Origin: Bittarella massiliensis (ex Durand et al. 2017)
Lineage (GTDB): Bacteria > Bacillota > Clostridia > Oscillospirales > Ruminococcaceae
Assembly (NCBI RefSeq): GCF_017566145.1
Contig: NZ_JABFCL010000003.1
Span: 1 to 64,000 of the forward strand
Direction of reading: 5' to 3'
Length of the DNA stretch: 64,000 nt
Shown: positions 23,698 to 31,994 of the stretch, one piece after another
How the letters are laid out: each line of letters opens with the position of its first letter
How positions within the stretch are numbered: the first letter of the stretch is position 1
Notes under the pieces: generated by a model
The model's database searches: none
Told to the model about the DNA's origin: nothing
Seen by the model: only the letters and a program-made list of their open reading frames with translations
Translations under genes and position numbers: made by a program

Positions 23698-23758
23698 GGT
23701 GACAGTGTTTTGGCCCCGTCCCCGGGGCGACAACTGTGAGAAAGGGCGGTATCCCGCT

Positions 23759-24100
23759 ATGAATCAGCAATTTTCCCCTGCCGATGTCAATCAGACCAAA
23801 AGCCTGGCCTGGATGTCCTACCTGGGCGTTCTCTTCTTTGTACCCCTGTTGGTGTACCCGCAGTCGCCCTACACCAAGTTTCACGTCAACCAAGGGTTGG
23901 TGCTCTTTATCATCGGGGTGGCCGGCGGCATCCTGCAAAAGGTGTTCCACTTTATCCCCCTGGTGCGAATCCTTGGCAGCCTTGCCCTGGGTGCTGTGGG
24001 GATTTTCACCCTGGTGCTCTCCATTATGGGGATCATCTACGCCGCTCAGGGGCAGGCCAGAGAGCTGCCCCTGGTGGGACAAATTCACATCATCAAATAG
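23759..24100 (+). CDS. Small multi-pass membrane protein (DUF4870/Tic20-like)
   Basis: 113 residues from the ATG at 23759. The longer frame from 23591 crosses the promoter and terminator and is not coding. The chain has a short hydrophilic N-terminus, LAWMSYLGVLFFVPLLV, then SPYTKFHVNQGLVLFI, followed by two more hydrophobic segments: three to four membrane passes. The Lys-Phe-His-x-Asn-Gln-Gly phrase is typical of DUF4870-type proteins of unknown function. Monocistronic, with its own promoter and terminator. The ribosome site is only a loose GAAAGGGCGG. Confidence 0.75.
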   Translation: MNQQFSPADVNQTKSLAWMSYLGVLFFVPLLVYPQSPYTKFHVNQGLVLFIIGVAGGILQKVFHFIPLVRILGSLALGAVGIFTLVLSIMGIIYAAQGQARELPLVGQIHIIK

Positions 24101-24109
24101 AAGAGCTGA

Positions 24110-24153
24110 AAAGAGCGAGGGTCCCAGCAGCCGTGCCGGGACCCTCGCTCTTT
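24110..24153 (+). terminator. Terminator after the small membrane protein
   Basis: A 16-bp stem, AAAGAGCGAGGGTCCC (24110-24125) with 24138-24153, ends in TTT. Confidence 0.8.
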
Positions 24154-24270
24154 GCCCCCGTTCTCCCCCGTTCTTCCCCTTTTCTCTGTGGACAGCACTT
24201 TCTCCACATCTTGTATGAAAAACAATACAGGATTTGTGGTTTCTGTCCCCTAGGAGAAAAGATCGTCTTG

Positions 24271-24279
24271 TGCTATAAT
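24271..24279 (+). promoter_or_regulatory. Extended -10 promoter of the MFS transporter
   Basis: TGC-TATAAT with TATAAT at 24274-24279, 48 bases before the GTG start. No clear -35. Confidence 0.55.
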
Positions 24280-24327
24280 TAATACAAGTTTAGAGAAGCA
24301 AGCGAGGCAGAAAAGGGAGTGGAAGCA

Positions 24328-25587
24328 GTGGGTGAAAAGCGGTACAAGGTCGTCGTTTTGCTGATGCACGCCAACACCTTGGTGATGGGCATCGGCTTTT
24401 TTATGTTGATCCCCATTCTCAACAACTACCTGGTCAACGGGCTGGGAATGGCCACGGCCATGGTGGGCTACATCACCGGGGTGCGGTTTTTGGGACAGGA
24501 TTTGACCAGCATCTTCCTGGGGGCGGTGGGCGATAAGATCGGCTGCAAGCGGGCCATGGTCATCGGCGCCGCCATCCGGATGTTCGGCCTCTTCCTCTGC
24601 GGGTTCATGGGCGACTTTTGGGGGTTTTTTCTATCCAGTTTCTTTGTGGGGTTGGGGGGCGCGCTGTTTGTTCCCTCCTGCTACTCCTACTACGACCTGC
24701 TGGCAAACGATCAAAACCGCACCTCCCTCTTCTCCATGCGGGAGATGCTCAACAACTGCGGCAACATTGTCGGCCCCGCCGTGGGCACCTTTTTGATGGT
24801 GATGGGGTTTCGCTGGGTCTGTATCGTCTCGGCCGGGGTCTTTGCCCTGACCATCGCCCTTTCGATTTTTCTCCTCCCCGACTTAAAGGCTGCCGAAAAA
24901 AACGGGGCTGCTCCCGCCCAGACCAGCGCCATGGAGACGGTGCGCACCTGCCTGAAAAACAAGACCTATATCCTCTTTTTGCTGATCACCGCCATCACCA
25001 CCGGCCTCATGAGCCAGAAGGACCTGACCATCCCCACCCGGATCAAGGCCATTGACCCCAACTATGCCTATGTGGGCTTTATCTACACCCTGGCCTCGGT
25101 CATCGGGGTGGCGGTGCAGCTGCCCCTGGTCAAGTGGTGTAAGCAGCACCTACACGCCAACGAATCGCTGGCCCTGGCCAACATCCTCTACGGGGTGGGG
25201 CTGGCGATCATGGGCTTTGTACCCGCTCTCCCCGCCCTCTACGTGGGGACGGTCATCTTTACCCTGGGCCAGATGATCTACCAGCCGGTGCGCAATATGC
25301 AGGTGACCGACTTTGCCGAGCCGGGAAAGGTGGGGGCCTATTACGGTTTTCAGGGAACCTCACTGGCGGCGGGCACGGTGCTGGGAAACTTCCTTTCGGG
25401 CTACCTCTACGACCTGGCGGAATCCCCTGCCCTGCGTTACCTGCCCTGGGTGGTCTGGTGCGCCCTGGCGGCAATGGCCTGTGTGCTGTTTTGGAAGTTC
25501 CTCAAGGGAATGCCCACCCGGGACCTGCCCATCTACCGCACGGGGGCGGCGAAAGCCCCTCCTTTAAAAGGGGCAAAAAGGGACTGA
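24328..25587 (+). CDS. MFS-family transporter
   Basis: 419 residues from a GTG at 24328 (AAAGGGAG nine bases upstream). A GTG at 24319 overlaps that site. Twelve hydrophobic segments are visible with a central cytoplasmic loop near 195-215, the normal MFS layout. A motif-A-like loop DLTSIFLGAVGDKIGCKRAM lies between segments 2 and 3. The second half has FTLGQMIYQPVRNMQVTDFA. It resembles multidrug-efflux-type MFS exporters, but the substrate cannot be inferred. Monocistronic. Confidence 0.85.
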   Translation: MGEKRYKVVVLLMHANTLVMGIGFFMLIPILNNYLVNGLGMATAMVGYITGVRFLGQDLTSIFLGAVGDKIGCKRAMVIGAAIRMFGLFLCGFMGDFWGFFLSSFFVGLGGALFVPSCYSYYDLLANDQNRTSLFSMREMLNNCGNIVGPAVGTFLMVMGFRWVCIVSAGVFALTIALSIFLLPDLKAAEKNGAAPAQTSAMETVRTCLKNKTYILFLLITAITTGLMSQKDLTIPTRIKAIDPNYAYVGFIYTLASVIGVAVQLPLVKWCKQHLHANESLALANILYGVGLAIMGFVPALPALYVGTVIFTLGQMIYQPVRNMQVTDFAEPGKVGAYYGFQGTSLAAGTVLGNFLSGYLYDLAESPALRYLPWVVWCALAAMACVLFWKFLKGMPTRDLPIYRTGAAKAPPLKGAKRD

Positions 25588-25665
25588 CGGAGGCTTGGGC
25601 AAGGAAGGGGACAGGAAGCGGAAACGACCTGTTTTCTGAACCCTTCCCTCCCCTCTTTGGGCGGC

Positions 25666-25706
25666 AAAGTCCCAGGCGGCAGACTGGGGCTTTCGCCGCT
25701 TTTTTG
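25666..25706 (+). terminator. Probable terminator of the MFS gene
   Basis: AAAGTCCCAG (25666-25675) pairs with CTGGGGCTTT (25684-25693) with one G-U, followed by CGCCGC and TTTTTT. Confidence 0.5.
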
Positions 25707-25721
25707 CGGGGTCTCGCCGGG

Positions 25722-26264
25722 TCAGCCGCGCGAGGGCGGTTCGGGGACGGCCAGGCGAAGGGCGGGAAAGAGGGCCACAGCCGCCGCACCGCCCACCAGG
25801 GCGGTGACCAACTGGGGCAGGGAGAAGAGGGCGGAGACCGCTGACGCCTGCTGGAGCGGCAGCCGCAGAAGGGTGGGGACGGCGAACTGTACAATGCCCA
25901 GATAGAGGGCGGCGGTCTTGGCGGGCGCGGCGAGGAGGGCCGCCGCGCCCAGTGCGCGCCAGCCCTGGCCCCACCGGCGGATCACCGCCCGCCAGACAGA
26001 GATCAACACCAGGTTTCCGAGGGCGATAAAGGGGATGAGGGACCACAGGGGGCCGATGCCGAGAAATTTGGCCACCGCCGGGGAGAGAAGGCCCACCGCC
26101 GCCGCGGCGGGCAGGTCCAGAAAGAGGGCGGCGAGAATCAGCAGCAGATTGACCACCGAGCCGGTGACGAGGGTGCTGCCGAAGGGCAGGGTCGCAGCCT
26201 GCAGAGACACCAACAGGGCGGTGAAGAGGGCGGTTCGGGTGATGCGGATAATAGCCTTGTCCAT
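25722..26264 (-). CDS. ECF-type transporter S component (putative)
   Basis: 180 residues from the ATG at 26264 with GGAGG eight bases upstream. Five to six membrane segments. The arrangement GSTLVTGSVVNLLLILAA, LSPAVAKFLGIGPLW and IPFIALGNLVLIS is that of substrate-binding S components of energy-coupling-factor vitamin or metal transporters, which share an EcfAAT module encoded elsewhere. The ligand is not evident. It is divergent from a Crp/Fnr gene, and both share a palindrome (26307-26323). Confidence 0.7.
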   Translation of the reverse strand: MDKAIIRITRTALFTALLVSLQAATLPFGSTLVTGSVVNLLLILAALFLDLPAAAAVGLLSPAVAKFLGIGPLWSLIPFIALGNLVLISVWRAVIRRWGQGWRALGAAALLAAPAKTAALYLGIVQFAVPTLLRLPLQQASAVSALFSLPQLVTALVGGAAAVALFPALRLAVPEPPSRG

Positions 26265-26306
26265 TGAGAATACCTCCAATTCATTGCGGGTCTGTCCTTT
26301 TGAAGC

Positions 26307-26323
26307 CCATTGTACTACAATGG
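26307..26323. promoter_or_regulatory. Palindromic operator between ECF S component and Crp/Fnr genes
   Basis: CCATTGTA-C-TACAATGG is a perfect 8+8 inverted repeat in the 102-base divergent gap. Its arms also read as TACAAT -10 boxes in both directions, so a bound regulator could control both genes. A smaller GTTGC-ACAC-GCAAC repeat lies at 26337-26350. Confidence 0.55.
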
Positions 26324-26366
26324 CGAGTGAAGATATGTTGCACACGCAACGAAAGGGGGGCAAAAG

Positions 26367-27053
26367 ATGGGGATCGCACTGGCGGACACCGAATTGTTTG
26401 CGGGGGTCGAGGAGGGAGAGATCGCTGTCCTCCTGCAGGGGGTGGGGGCAGTTTCCCGGCGCTACCCTGCGGGGGCGCGGATTTTGGGCGAGGGGGAGGG
26501 CGTCTCCTCCTTCGGGCTGCTGCTGTCGGGGCGGGCCCAGGCAGTGAAGGAGGACACCCAGGGCCGGTCGGTCATCCTGGCGCTTTTAAAGCCGGGGGAC
26601 GCCATCGGCATCCTCCTGGCGGCCAGGCCGGGAAGGCCGAGCCCGGTGACGGTGCGGGCCGTCGAGGAGGCGGAGACACTGCACCTTCCCTTTGCGGGAC
26701 TGGTTGCCGGCTGCCAGAAGGGCTGCCCCGGTGCGGACAGGCTGCTGTACAACTACGTGGGGGTCGCGGCGGAGAAGGGTTTGCTGCTCCACGAGCGGAT
26801 CGACTGCCTGCTCCGCCCGACAGTGCGGGAGAAGGTATTGGCCTACCTGCGCCGGGAGGCAGCGCGGGCGGGGAGCAATACCGTCTCTCTGCCCCTGGAT
26901 CGGGCGGCCATGGCCGACTATCTGCATGTGGAGCGCAGCGCCCTTTCTCGGGAGCTGTCGAGGATGCGACGGGATGGGCTAATTGACTTTTGCAAACACC
27001 AATTTTCGCTGCTCCAAGTCGAGGGGGAGAAGCCCCCTGTATCCCATATGTGA
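26367..27053 (+). CDS. Crp/Fnr-family transcriptional regulator
   Basis: 228 residues. N-terminal cyclic-nucleotide-binding-like beta barrel (about 1-130: FAGVEEGEIAVLLQGV, RYPAGARILGEGE, LLKPGDAIGILLA) and C-terminal winged helix (about 145-215: LPLDRAAMADYLHVERSALSR and LSRMRRDGLIDF, read separately). The effector-site Glu-Arg pair of true cAMP receptors is not seen, and there is no clear Fe-S Cys cluster, only a CQKGC pair near 112-116 that might be redox-sensitive. AAAGGGGGG precedes the ATG. Probably autoregulates and controls the divergent ECF S gene through the shared palindrome. Confidence 0.85.
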   Translation: MGIALADTELFAGVEEGEIAVLLQGVGAVSRRYPAGARILGEGEGVSSFGLLLSGRAQAVKEDTQGRSVILALLKPGDAIGILLAARPGRPSPVTVRAVEEAETLHLPFAGLVAGCQKGCPGADRLLYNYVGVAAEKGLLLHERIDCLLRPTVREKVLAYLRREAARAGSNTVSLPLDRAAMADYLHVERSALSRELSRMRRDGLIDFCKHQFSLLQVEGEKPPVSHM

Positions 27054-27161
27054 TCCGAAGGGAAGGGGGTCGTTGCCCTTTCCTTCTTCCCTTTTGGGGA
27101 AAGCGGGCCGGTCTCGCCCCCTGCTCAGGGGGAATGCCCCCTTTCCCCGGGTGCGGGCGGC

Positions 27162-27201
27162 AAAAAAATCCCCGCTGCCAAAAGGGCAACGGGGATTTTT
27201 T
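27162..27201. terminator. Bidirectional terminator between convergent genes
   Basis: AAAAATCCCCG (27164-27174) pairs with CGGGGATTTTT (27190-27200). It has A-run and T-run sides, so it serves both the Crp/Fnr gene and the YfcC gene. Confidence 0.85.
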
Positions 27202-27225
27202 GTTGATGCAGGGGGATGGATGGGA

Positions 27226-28638
27226 TCAGTATCCAATCGCCGGGGCTACCATTACGAAGATACCGCCCAACACAAAGAGGATCGCCATCAGCGGCAGCAC
27301 GTACTTCAACCACTTGGCATAGGGGATTTTAGAAGCTGCCAAGAAGCCCAGCATGGTGGACGAGGTGGGGAAGATCGCGTTGGTAAACCCGTCGCCCAGC
27401 TGGAAGGCCAGAACGGTGGTCTGGCGGGAGACCCCCACCAGATCGCCCACCGGCGCCATGATGGGCATGGTGGCGGCCGCCTGTCCGGTGCCCGAGTTGA
27501 TGGGTAGGTTGATGATGGTCTGCATGCAGTACATCCCCAACACCTGAACGGCTTTGGGCAGAGCCATGATGGCCTGGGCAAAGGCATTGATGATGGTGTC
27601 GATGATCAAGCCGTCGGCCATGACGGTCTGAATGGTGCCGGCCACGCCGATAATCAGGGCGCCATAGGCGATGGAGCCGGCACCCTCCACAAAGATGTCG
27701 CACACCTTGTTGGGGCCAAAGCCAGCCAACAGCCCGCAGACGACCCCCATCACCAGGAAGATGACCGCCATTTCGGCGATGAACCATCCAAGCGAGGAGA
27801 CGCCGTAGATGAGCAGGGCAAAGCCGGCCACAACGGTGAGGAGAATCAACACGTGGCGGAAGTTGACTTCGGGAATCTCCACATCGGCGCCGCTGTCACC
27901 CATGTCGACCCCGTTGAGGATGTTCTTCGACGGGTCCCGCTTCACCTTTTCGGCGTAGTGGATGATGTAGAGGCTGGTGGCAATGACCAGAACAATTAGG
28001 ATGATCCAGCGGTACCAGGCCCCGGAGAAGAGGGGGATGCCGGCAATGGATTGGGCGACCCCCACATTAAAGGGGTTGTAGATACCTGCTGTAAAGCCGA
28101 CGATGGAACCCATGGCGATCATGGAGGTGCCGGTGATGGCATCGTACCCCACCGCCTTGGCCACGGCGATGCCGATGGGGACAAAGACCAGCACCTCCAC
28201 CGACATCCCCATGGTAAAGCCGCCGGTGGCAAAGAGGGCCACAAAGATGGGGATGATTAGTTTTTCTTTGCCCCGGAAAGCACGCCCCAACTTGCCGCAG
28301 AAGGCGGCGATCATCCCGGTGCGCATGATCAGCTCAAAGGCGCCGCCGATGATGAAGATGAAGAAAATGATCTCACTGATCTCCGGCTTGGAGAGGGTCT
28401 GTACAAACTTGAGGGGGATGGACAGGGGGGACACCGGCGAGGACTCCACCTCCTGGTAGGAGCCGGCGACGATGAGGGAACGGCCAGAGTCCGGGTCCTC
28501 CACCCGCTCAAACTGGCCGGCGGGGATCACATAGGTCAGCAGGCTGACGATGAGCACGATCCCGAACAGGATGATGTAGGTGTGGGGCATCCCCCACTTC
28601 TTTTTCTTTTTGGGCGTTTGCGCCGCGTTGTTTGCCAT
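27226..28638 (-). CDS. YfcC-family membrane carrier (ion-transporter superfamily)
   Basis: 470 residues with about 11-12 membrane segments. The N-terminus KKKKKWGMPHTYIILFGIVL and the external loop YVIPAGQFERVEDP are standard for the YfcC/DcuC-like family. FATGGFTMGMSVEVLVFVPI and LPINSGTGQAAATMPIMAPV (in parts) mark the two re-entrant repeats with the conserved SGTGQ. Family members have been annotated as basic amino acid or C4-dicarboxylate carriers. Here it is divergent from an operon of three amidohydrolase/peptidase-like genes, pointing to import of their substrate, such as a dipeptide or acylated amino acid. GAGGAG lies nine bases before the ATG. Confidence 0.85.
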   Translation of the reverse strand: MANNAAQTPKKKKKWGMPHTYIILFGIVLIVSLLTYVIPAGQFERVEDPDSGRSLIVAGSYQEVESSPVSPLSIPLKFVQTLSKPEISEIIFFIFIIGGAFELIMRTGMIAAFCGKLGRAFRGKEKLIIPIFVALFATGGFTMGMSVEVLVFVPIGIAVAKAVGYDAITGTSMIAMGSIVGFTAGIYNPFNVGVAQSIAGIPLFSGAWYRWIILIVLVIATSLYIIHYAEKVKRDPSKNILNGVDMGDSGADVEIPEVNFRHVLILLTVVAGFALLIYGVSSLGWFIAEMAVIFLVMGVVCGLLAGFGPNKVCDIFVEGAGSIAYGALIIGVAGTIQTVMADGLIIDTIINAFAQAIMALPKAVQVLGMYCMQTIINLPINSGTGQAAATMPIMAPVGDLVGVSRQTTVLAFQLGDGFTNAIFPTSSTMLGFLAASKIPYAKWLKYVLPLMAILFVLGGIFVMVAPAIGY

Positions 28639-28709
28639 GGTAGCACTCCTCTTTTTTCATCTCACAGAAAAGGGCAGCCGGAGAGGCCGTCCACTTACTC
28701 GTGAGACCC

Positions 28710-28738
28710 ATTATACCGAAGAAAATGGAAAGATGCAA
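28710..28738 (-). promoter_or_regulatory. Sigma-A promoter of the YfcC carrier gene
   Basis: On the minus strand TTGCAT (28738-28733), 17 bases, TATAAT (28715-28710). In the 391-base gap 28639-29029 this promoter and the divergent one at 28922-28950 are the only features seen. The carrier leader could fold through TCTCAC/GTGAGA. Confidence 0.75.
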
Positions 28739-28921
28739 TATATATTCAGAAATTTGTTATTATTATTCGCTCTGGAGTTTTGAAAGCGGGTCTTTTTGGA
28801 GCAAAGGTCAAGGGGGAGTTCCCTCGGTGCCACTGGATAGGAAAGAAAAGTAACTGCCCAACAGGGAAGAGGGAATATAGAGTCTCCTTTTCAGCGGGAG
28901 TGGTTGGCTCAAAAAAAGGGA

Positions 28922-28950
28922 TTGAAAAAATATGCAGAACTATGTATAAT
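28922..28950 (+). promoter_or_regulatory. Sigma-A promoter of the M20-M28-deacylase operon
   Basis: TTGAAA (28922-28927), 17 bases, TATAAT (28945-28950). A second TATAAT at 28993-28998 lacks a -35. Confidence 0.8.
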
Positions 28951-29029
28951 GGGAAAGGATGCAGGGCGAGGCCCCGCTGCCGACATCCTGCGTATAATAG
29001 CCTGCGCCTGTTTGAAGGAGATGAGCGAA

Positions 29030-30223
29030 ATGGAGAGAGATCAACTGTACAGAGCCATTGGCGGAGAGGTGAAGCGGGTGGCGTCAGAGTTAAACGCCCT
29101 TAGCGACCAGATCCACCAATGGGCGGAGATCGGGTTTGAAGAGCACCGTTCCTGCCGGGCCCTGTGCAGTTATTTAGAAGCTCAGGGATTTGCGGTACAG
29201 TCGCCCTTTGCCGGTTTGGACACCGCGTTTGAGGCCGTTTGGGAAGCGGCGGGCGGGATTGCAGCCGGGGGGCCCAATATCGGGCTTCTCTGCGAGTACG
29301 ACGCGTTGGCGGGGCAGGGACACGGCTGCGCCCACCACATGCAGGGGCCGGCCATCATCGGCGCCGCCCTGGCCATCCGCGCCGCCCTGGGGGAAACCCT
29401 CCCCTACCGGCTGACGGTGCAGGGAACCCCAGCCGAGGAGAGTCTGGAGGGCGGCAAGACGGTGATGGCGGAGCAGGGCGCGTTTTCCAGCTTGGATGTG
29501 GCCCTGATGGTTCACGGGGGGCGTTATACCCAGATCGACACCCCCTCCCTAGCCCTGATCGAGTTTGATGTGGAGTATTTTGGCACCGCTTCTCACGCGG
29601 GCATTGCCCCCGAAAAAGGGCGCAGTGCGGTGGATGCAGTGACCCTGTTGCAGACCGGCCTGGCCCTGTTGCGGGGCCACGTGTGCGACGGGGTGCGGAT
29701 GAACAACATCGTCCTTGACGGCGGTCAGGCGGTCAACTCCATCGCCCCTTACGCCAAGGTCAAGGTGGAGTTGCGGGCCACCCAGATCGGTTACCTGGAC
29801 GAGTTGTGCCGGCGGGCTCACAAGGTGGTGGAGGCGGCCGCGATGGCCACCGAGACCACCTGCAAGATAACTCCGGTGGCCAGGTTGGCCAACACCGTCA
29901 TCAACCCCCTCCTGTCGGAGCTGGTGCTGGATTGCGCCCGGGATCTGGGCTGTGCCGACATCATGCCCCCCCGGGGGAACCCCGGTTCCACCGACTTTGG
30001 GGCCGTTACCAACCAGGTGCCCAGCTGCTGTTTGCGGGTCAAAACCATCGACCAGGACTGGCCGGCCCACTCGGCCCAGTGGGTGGAAGCGGGCACCCAG
30101 CCTGCCAACTACCAGGGCATTGTAGAGGGCGCCTCCGCCCTGGCTGCCGCCGGTTGCCGCCTGATCCAGGAGCCGGAGACCCTGCAGGCCGTTCAGCACG
30201 TCCATCGGGAGCTGTTGGCGTGA
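29030..30223 (+). CDS. M20-family amidohydrolase (AbgB/p-aminobenzoyl-glutamate hydrolase-like)
   Basis: 397 residues from the ATG at 29030 with AAGGAG nine bases upstream. An ATG at 29021 abuts that site. M20D signatures: HQWAEIGFEEH near 28, LLCEYDALAGQGHGCAHHM near 80-100 with the metal-binding Cys/His pair, and the catalytic Glu-Glu near PAEESLEGGK (about 138). The lid domain has FGTASHAGIAPEKGRSAVDAV, and GNPGSTDFGAV comes near the end. Such cytoplasmic enzymes remove acyl or p-aminobenzoyl groups from amino acids or cleave dipeptides. First gene of a three-gene operon facing away from the YfcC carrier. The next gene starts with GTGA overlap. Confidence 0.88.
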   Translation: MERDQLYRAIGGEVKRVASELNALSDQIHQWAEIGFEEHRSCRALCSYLEAQGFAVQSPFAGLDTAFEAVWEAAGGIAAGGPNIGLLCEYDALAGQGHGCAHHMQGPAIIGAALAIRAALGETLPYRLTVQGTPAEESLEGGKTVMAEQGAFSSLDVALMVHGGRYTQIDTPSLALIEFDVEYFGTASHAGIAPEKGRSAVDAVTLLQTGLALLRGHVCDGVRMNNIVLDGGQAVNSIAPYAKVKVELRATQIGYLDELCRRAHKVVEAAAMATETTCKITPVARLANTVINPLLSELVLDCARDLGCADIMPPRGNPGSTDFGAVTNQVPSCCLRVKTIDQDWPAHSAQWVEAGTQPANYQGIVEGASALAAAGCRLIQEPETLQAVQHVHRELLA

Positions 30224-31896
30224 GGGGGCGGCTTTCCCGAGAGCGGATGGAGGCGGACTTGGGGGCGCTGGCGCCCCTTGTGCGGCTGACCGGGGAACCC
30301 GACTTTGACCGGGCCGCCAGGTGGATCGCCGACCAGCTGGCGGGGTGGGGGATCGATTGCACCCTCCATTCCCTGCCCCTCTATCTCTCCAACCCGGTGT
30401 CCGCCCGGGTGGAGGTGGCGGCCCCGGGCGGGCCGCTGCAGGCTGCCGCCCTCCCCCGCTCCTTCTCAGCCGACTGCCCCCAGGGGCGAACAGCCCCCGT
30501 CTTTTACGACACCCGCGCCCACGCCCGCCAGGGCCTTTTGGCAGAGGAGGAGTGGTACAGGGGCGCCCGCGGAGCCATTGTCCTGGCAGATAACTTTTAC
30601 GAGGACTACGTGCAGAAGCTGATTCGCTACGGTGCGGCGGGCCTCATTCACGCCTGGACGTCTGATGAAGAGGTGCTGCACAACGAGACGGTTTGCCCGG
30701 TCTGGGGCACCCCCCAGCCGGACAACTGCCACACCCTACCCCAAAACCTGCCGGTGGCGGGGGTGACCAAATCCGATGGGATCCGCCTCTTTGCCGGGCT
30801 GCGGCCAGGTCTCAACCCGGAGCGCCGCGCTACCCTCTACACCCGGGTGGAGTGGAAACTGGGACAGGCAGTCTTTCCGGTGGCGGAGATCCCCGGGGAT
30901 GGTGATTCCTTTGTGCTGGTGGGCAACCACCTGGACTCCTGGCACCAGGGGGTCACCGACAACGGCACCGGCAATGTGCTGGCCCTGGAGCTGGCGCGGG
31001 TCCTGGCGGGAATGGCCCCCTTGAAGCGGGGGGTGAAGATCGCCTGGTGGCCGGGACACTCCAACGGGCGGTACGCCGGCAGCACCTGGTACTGCGACAC
31101 CCACTTTGAGCAGTTGCGGCAGCACTGTGTGGGCCTGATGAACATCGACTCTCCCGGCTCGAAAAACGCCCTGGAAGTGGGCCTGTCGGAGGCGGGGGGG
31201 GCTTATCCCGCCCTGGCCCAGGTGGTTCGGCGCCACACCGGGCAGCAGGAGGTGGCCTTTTCCAAGCTCTCCCGGGGGGCCGATCTCTCCTTTTTCGGGG
31301 CCGATCTGCCGGTCCACCTGCACTTTGACTACTGCCAGGCTCCGCCCGACAAGGGCCGGTGGGACTGCGCCGGCTGCGGCGGGGGCTGGTGGTGGCACAG
31401 CGACCAGGACCTGTGGGACAAGGCTGATTTTGACCTGCTCTGCCGGGATGGGGAGATCGCCCTGGACACCGTGCTGGTTTTGGCCCAAAGCCGGGCGCTG
31501 CCCCTGGATGCCTCGTTCCTGCTCCCCCTCTTTGAGGGGGCGGTGGAGGAGCTGTCCGCCGACTGTGACCCGGCCTTTGACCTGGCGCCGACCCGGGCGG
31601 CCCTGGTGGAGCTGCGCCGGGCTCTGACGGCAGCGCCTCCCCTAAATGACCGCCAGGCCAAGCGGGTGTACGGGCGGCTGAACCTGCTGCTCTACACCGC
31701 CTGCGACCCCTACCACTTCGACAACACCTTTGCGGTGGGCCGGCTGCCCGGCCTGCGGATTTGCCAGGGGATACGGCGGGAGGAGACCCCGCCGGAAGAT
31801 TTTCTCTTTGCCCTGACCGCTTTTCGCCGCCAGCAAAACCGGCTGGTGGCCCAGTTGAACGACCTGATCTCCTATTTGGAGCACCTGCGCCGGTGA
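30220..31896 (+). CDS. M28/PA-type peptidase-like protein with altered Glu-Glu motif
   Basis: 558 residues from a GTG at 30220 overlapping the preceding TGA and with GGGAG seven bases upstream. The frame is open much further upstream but overlaps the M20 gene there. The layout is that of M28 exopeptidases: a PA-like part (about 95-200), then NHLDSWHQGVTDNGTGN with His237 and Asp247, and a further ligand Asp310 in MNID. Where M28 enzymes have the catalytic Glu-Glu (as in WDAEEFG), this protein reads WWPGHSNGRYAGS, His280-Ser281. The His may replace a ligand, or activity may be lost. No signal peptide is present, so it is cytoplasmic. Its substrate is unknown. Confidence 0.75.
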   Translation: MRGRLSRERMEADLGALAPLVRLTGEPDFDRAARWIADQLAGWGIDCTLHSLPLYLSNPVSARVEVAAPGGPLQAAALPRSFSADCPQGRTAPVFYDTRAHARQGLLAEEEWYRGARGAIVLADNFYEDYVQKLIRYGAAGLIHAWTSDEEVLHNETVCPVWGTPQPDNCHTLPQNLPVAGVTKSDGIRLFAGLRPGLNPERRATLYTRVEWKLGQAVFPVAEIPGDGDSFVLVGNHLDSWHQGVTDNGTGNVLALELARVLAGMAPLKRGVKIAWWPGHSNGRYAGSTWYCDTHFEQLRQHCVGLMNIDSPGSKNALEVGLSEAGGAYPALAQVVRRHTGQQEVAFSKLSRGADLSFFGADLPVHLHFDYCQAPPDKGRWDCAGCGGGWWWHSDQDLWDKADFDLLCRDGEIALDTVLVLAQSRALPLDASFLLPLFEGAVEELSADCDPAFDLAPTRAALVELRRALTAAPPLNDRQAKRVYGRLNLLLYTACDPYHFDNTFAVGRLPGLRICQGIRREETPPEDFLFALTAFRRQQNRLVAQLNDLISYLEHLRR

Positions 31897-31994
31897 CAGC
31901 GACGCCGAAGGCCCCTCTGCACCGGCGCCAGCCGGCGCAAAGGGAGAGACGATAGAGATACACGCCGCGCGGCGGTGATAAAGGAGGAACAGCA

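Noticed and set aside
20974..23733. A 919-residue minus-strand open frame opposite the hydrogenase operon
   Set aside because: It is antisense to two proteins with complete catalytic motifs. Its product is Gly/Val/His-rich and low-complexity, as expected from a third-position-GC shadow, and no ribosome site is present.
28639..28709. Possible guanidine-II (mini-ykkC) hairpins in the YfcC leader
   Set aside because: Only single ACGA and ACGG tetranucleotides were seen, without the paired GC stems that family needs.
29806..30219. Upstream extension of the M28-like frame
   Set aside because: It lies inside the M20 gene in another frame and lacks a start with a ribosome site. The GTG at 30220 has one.
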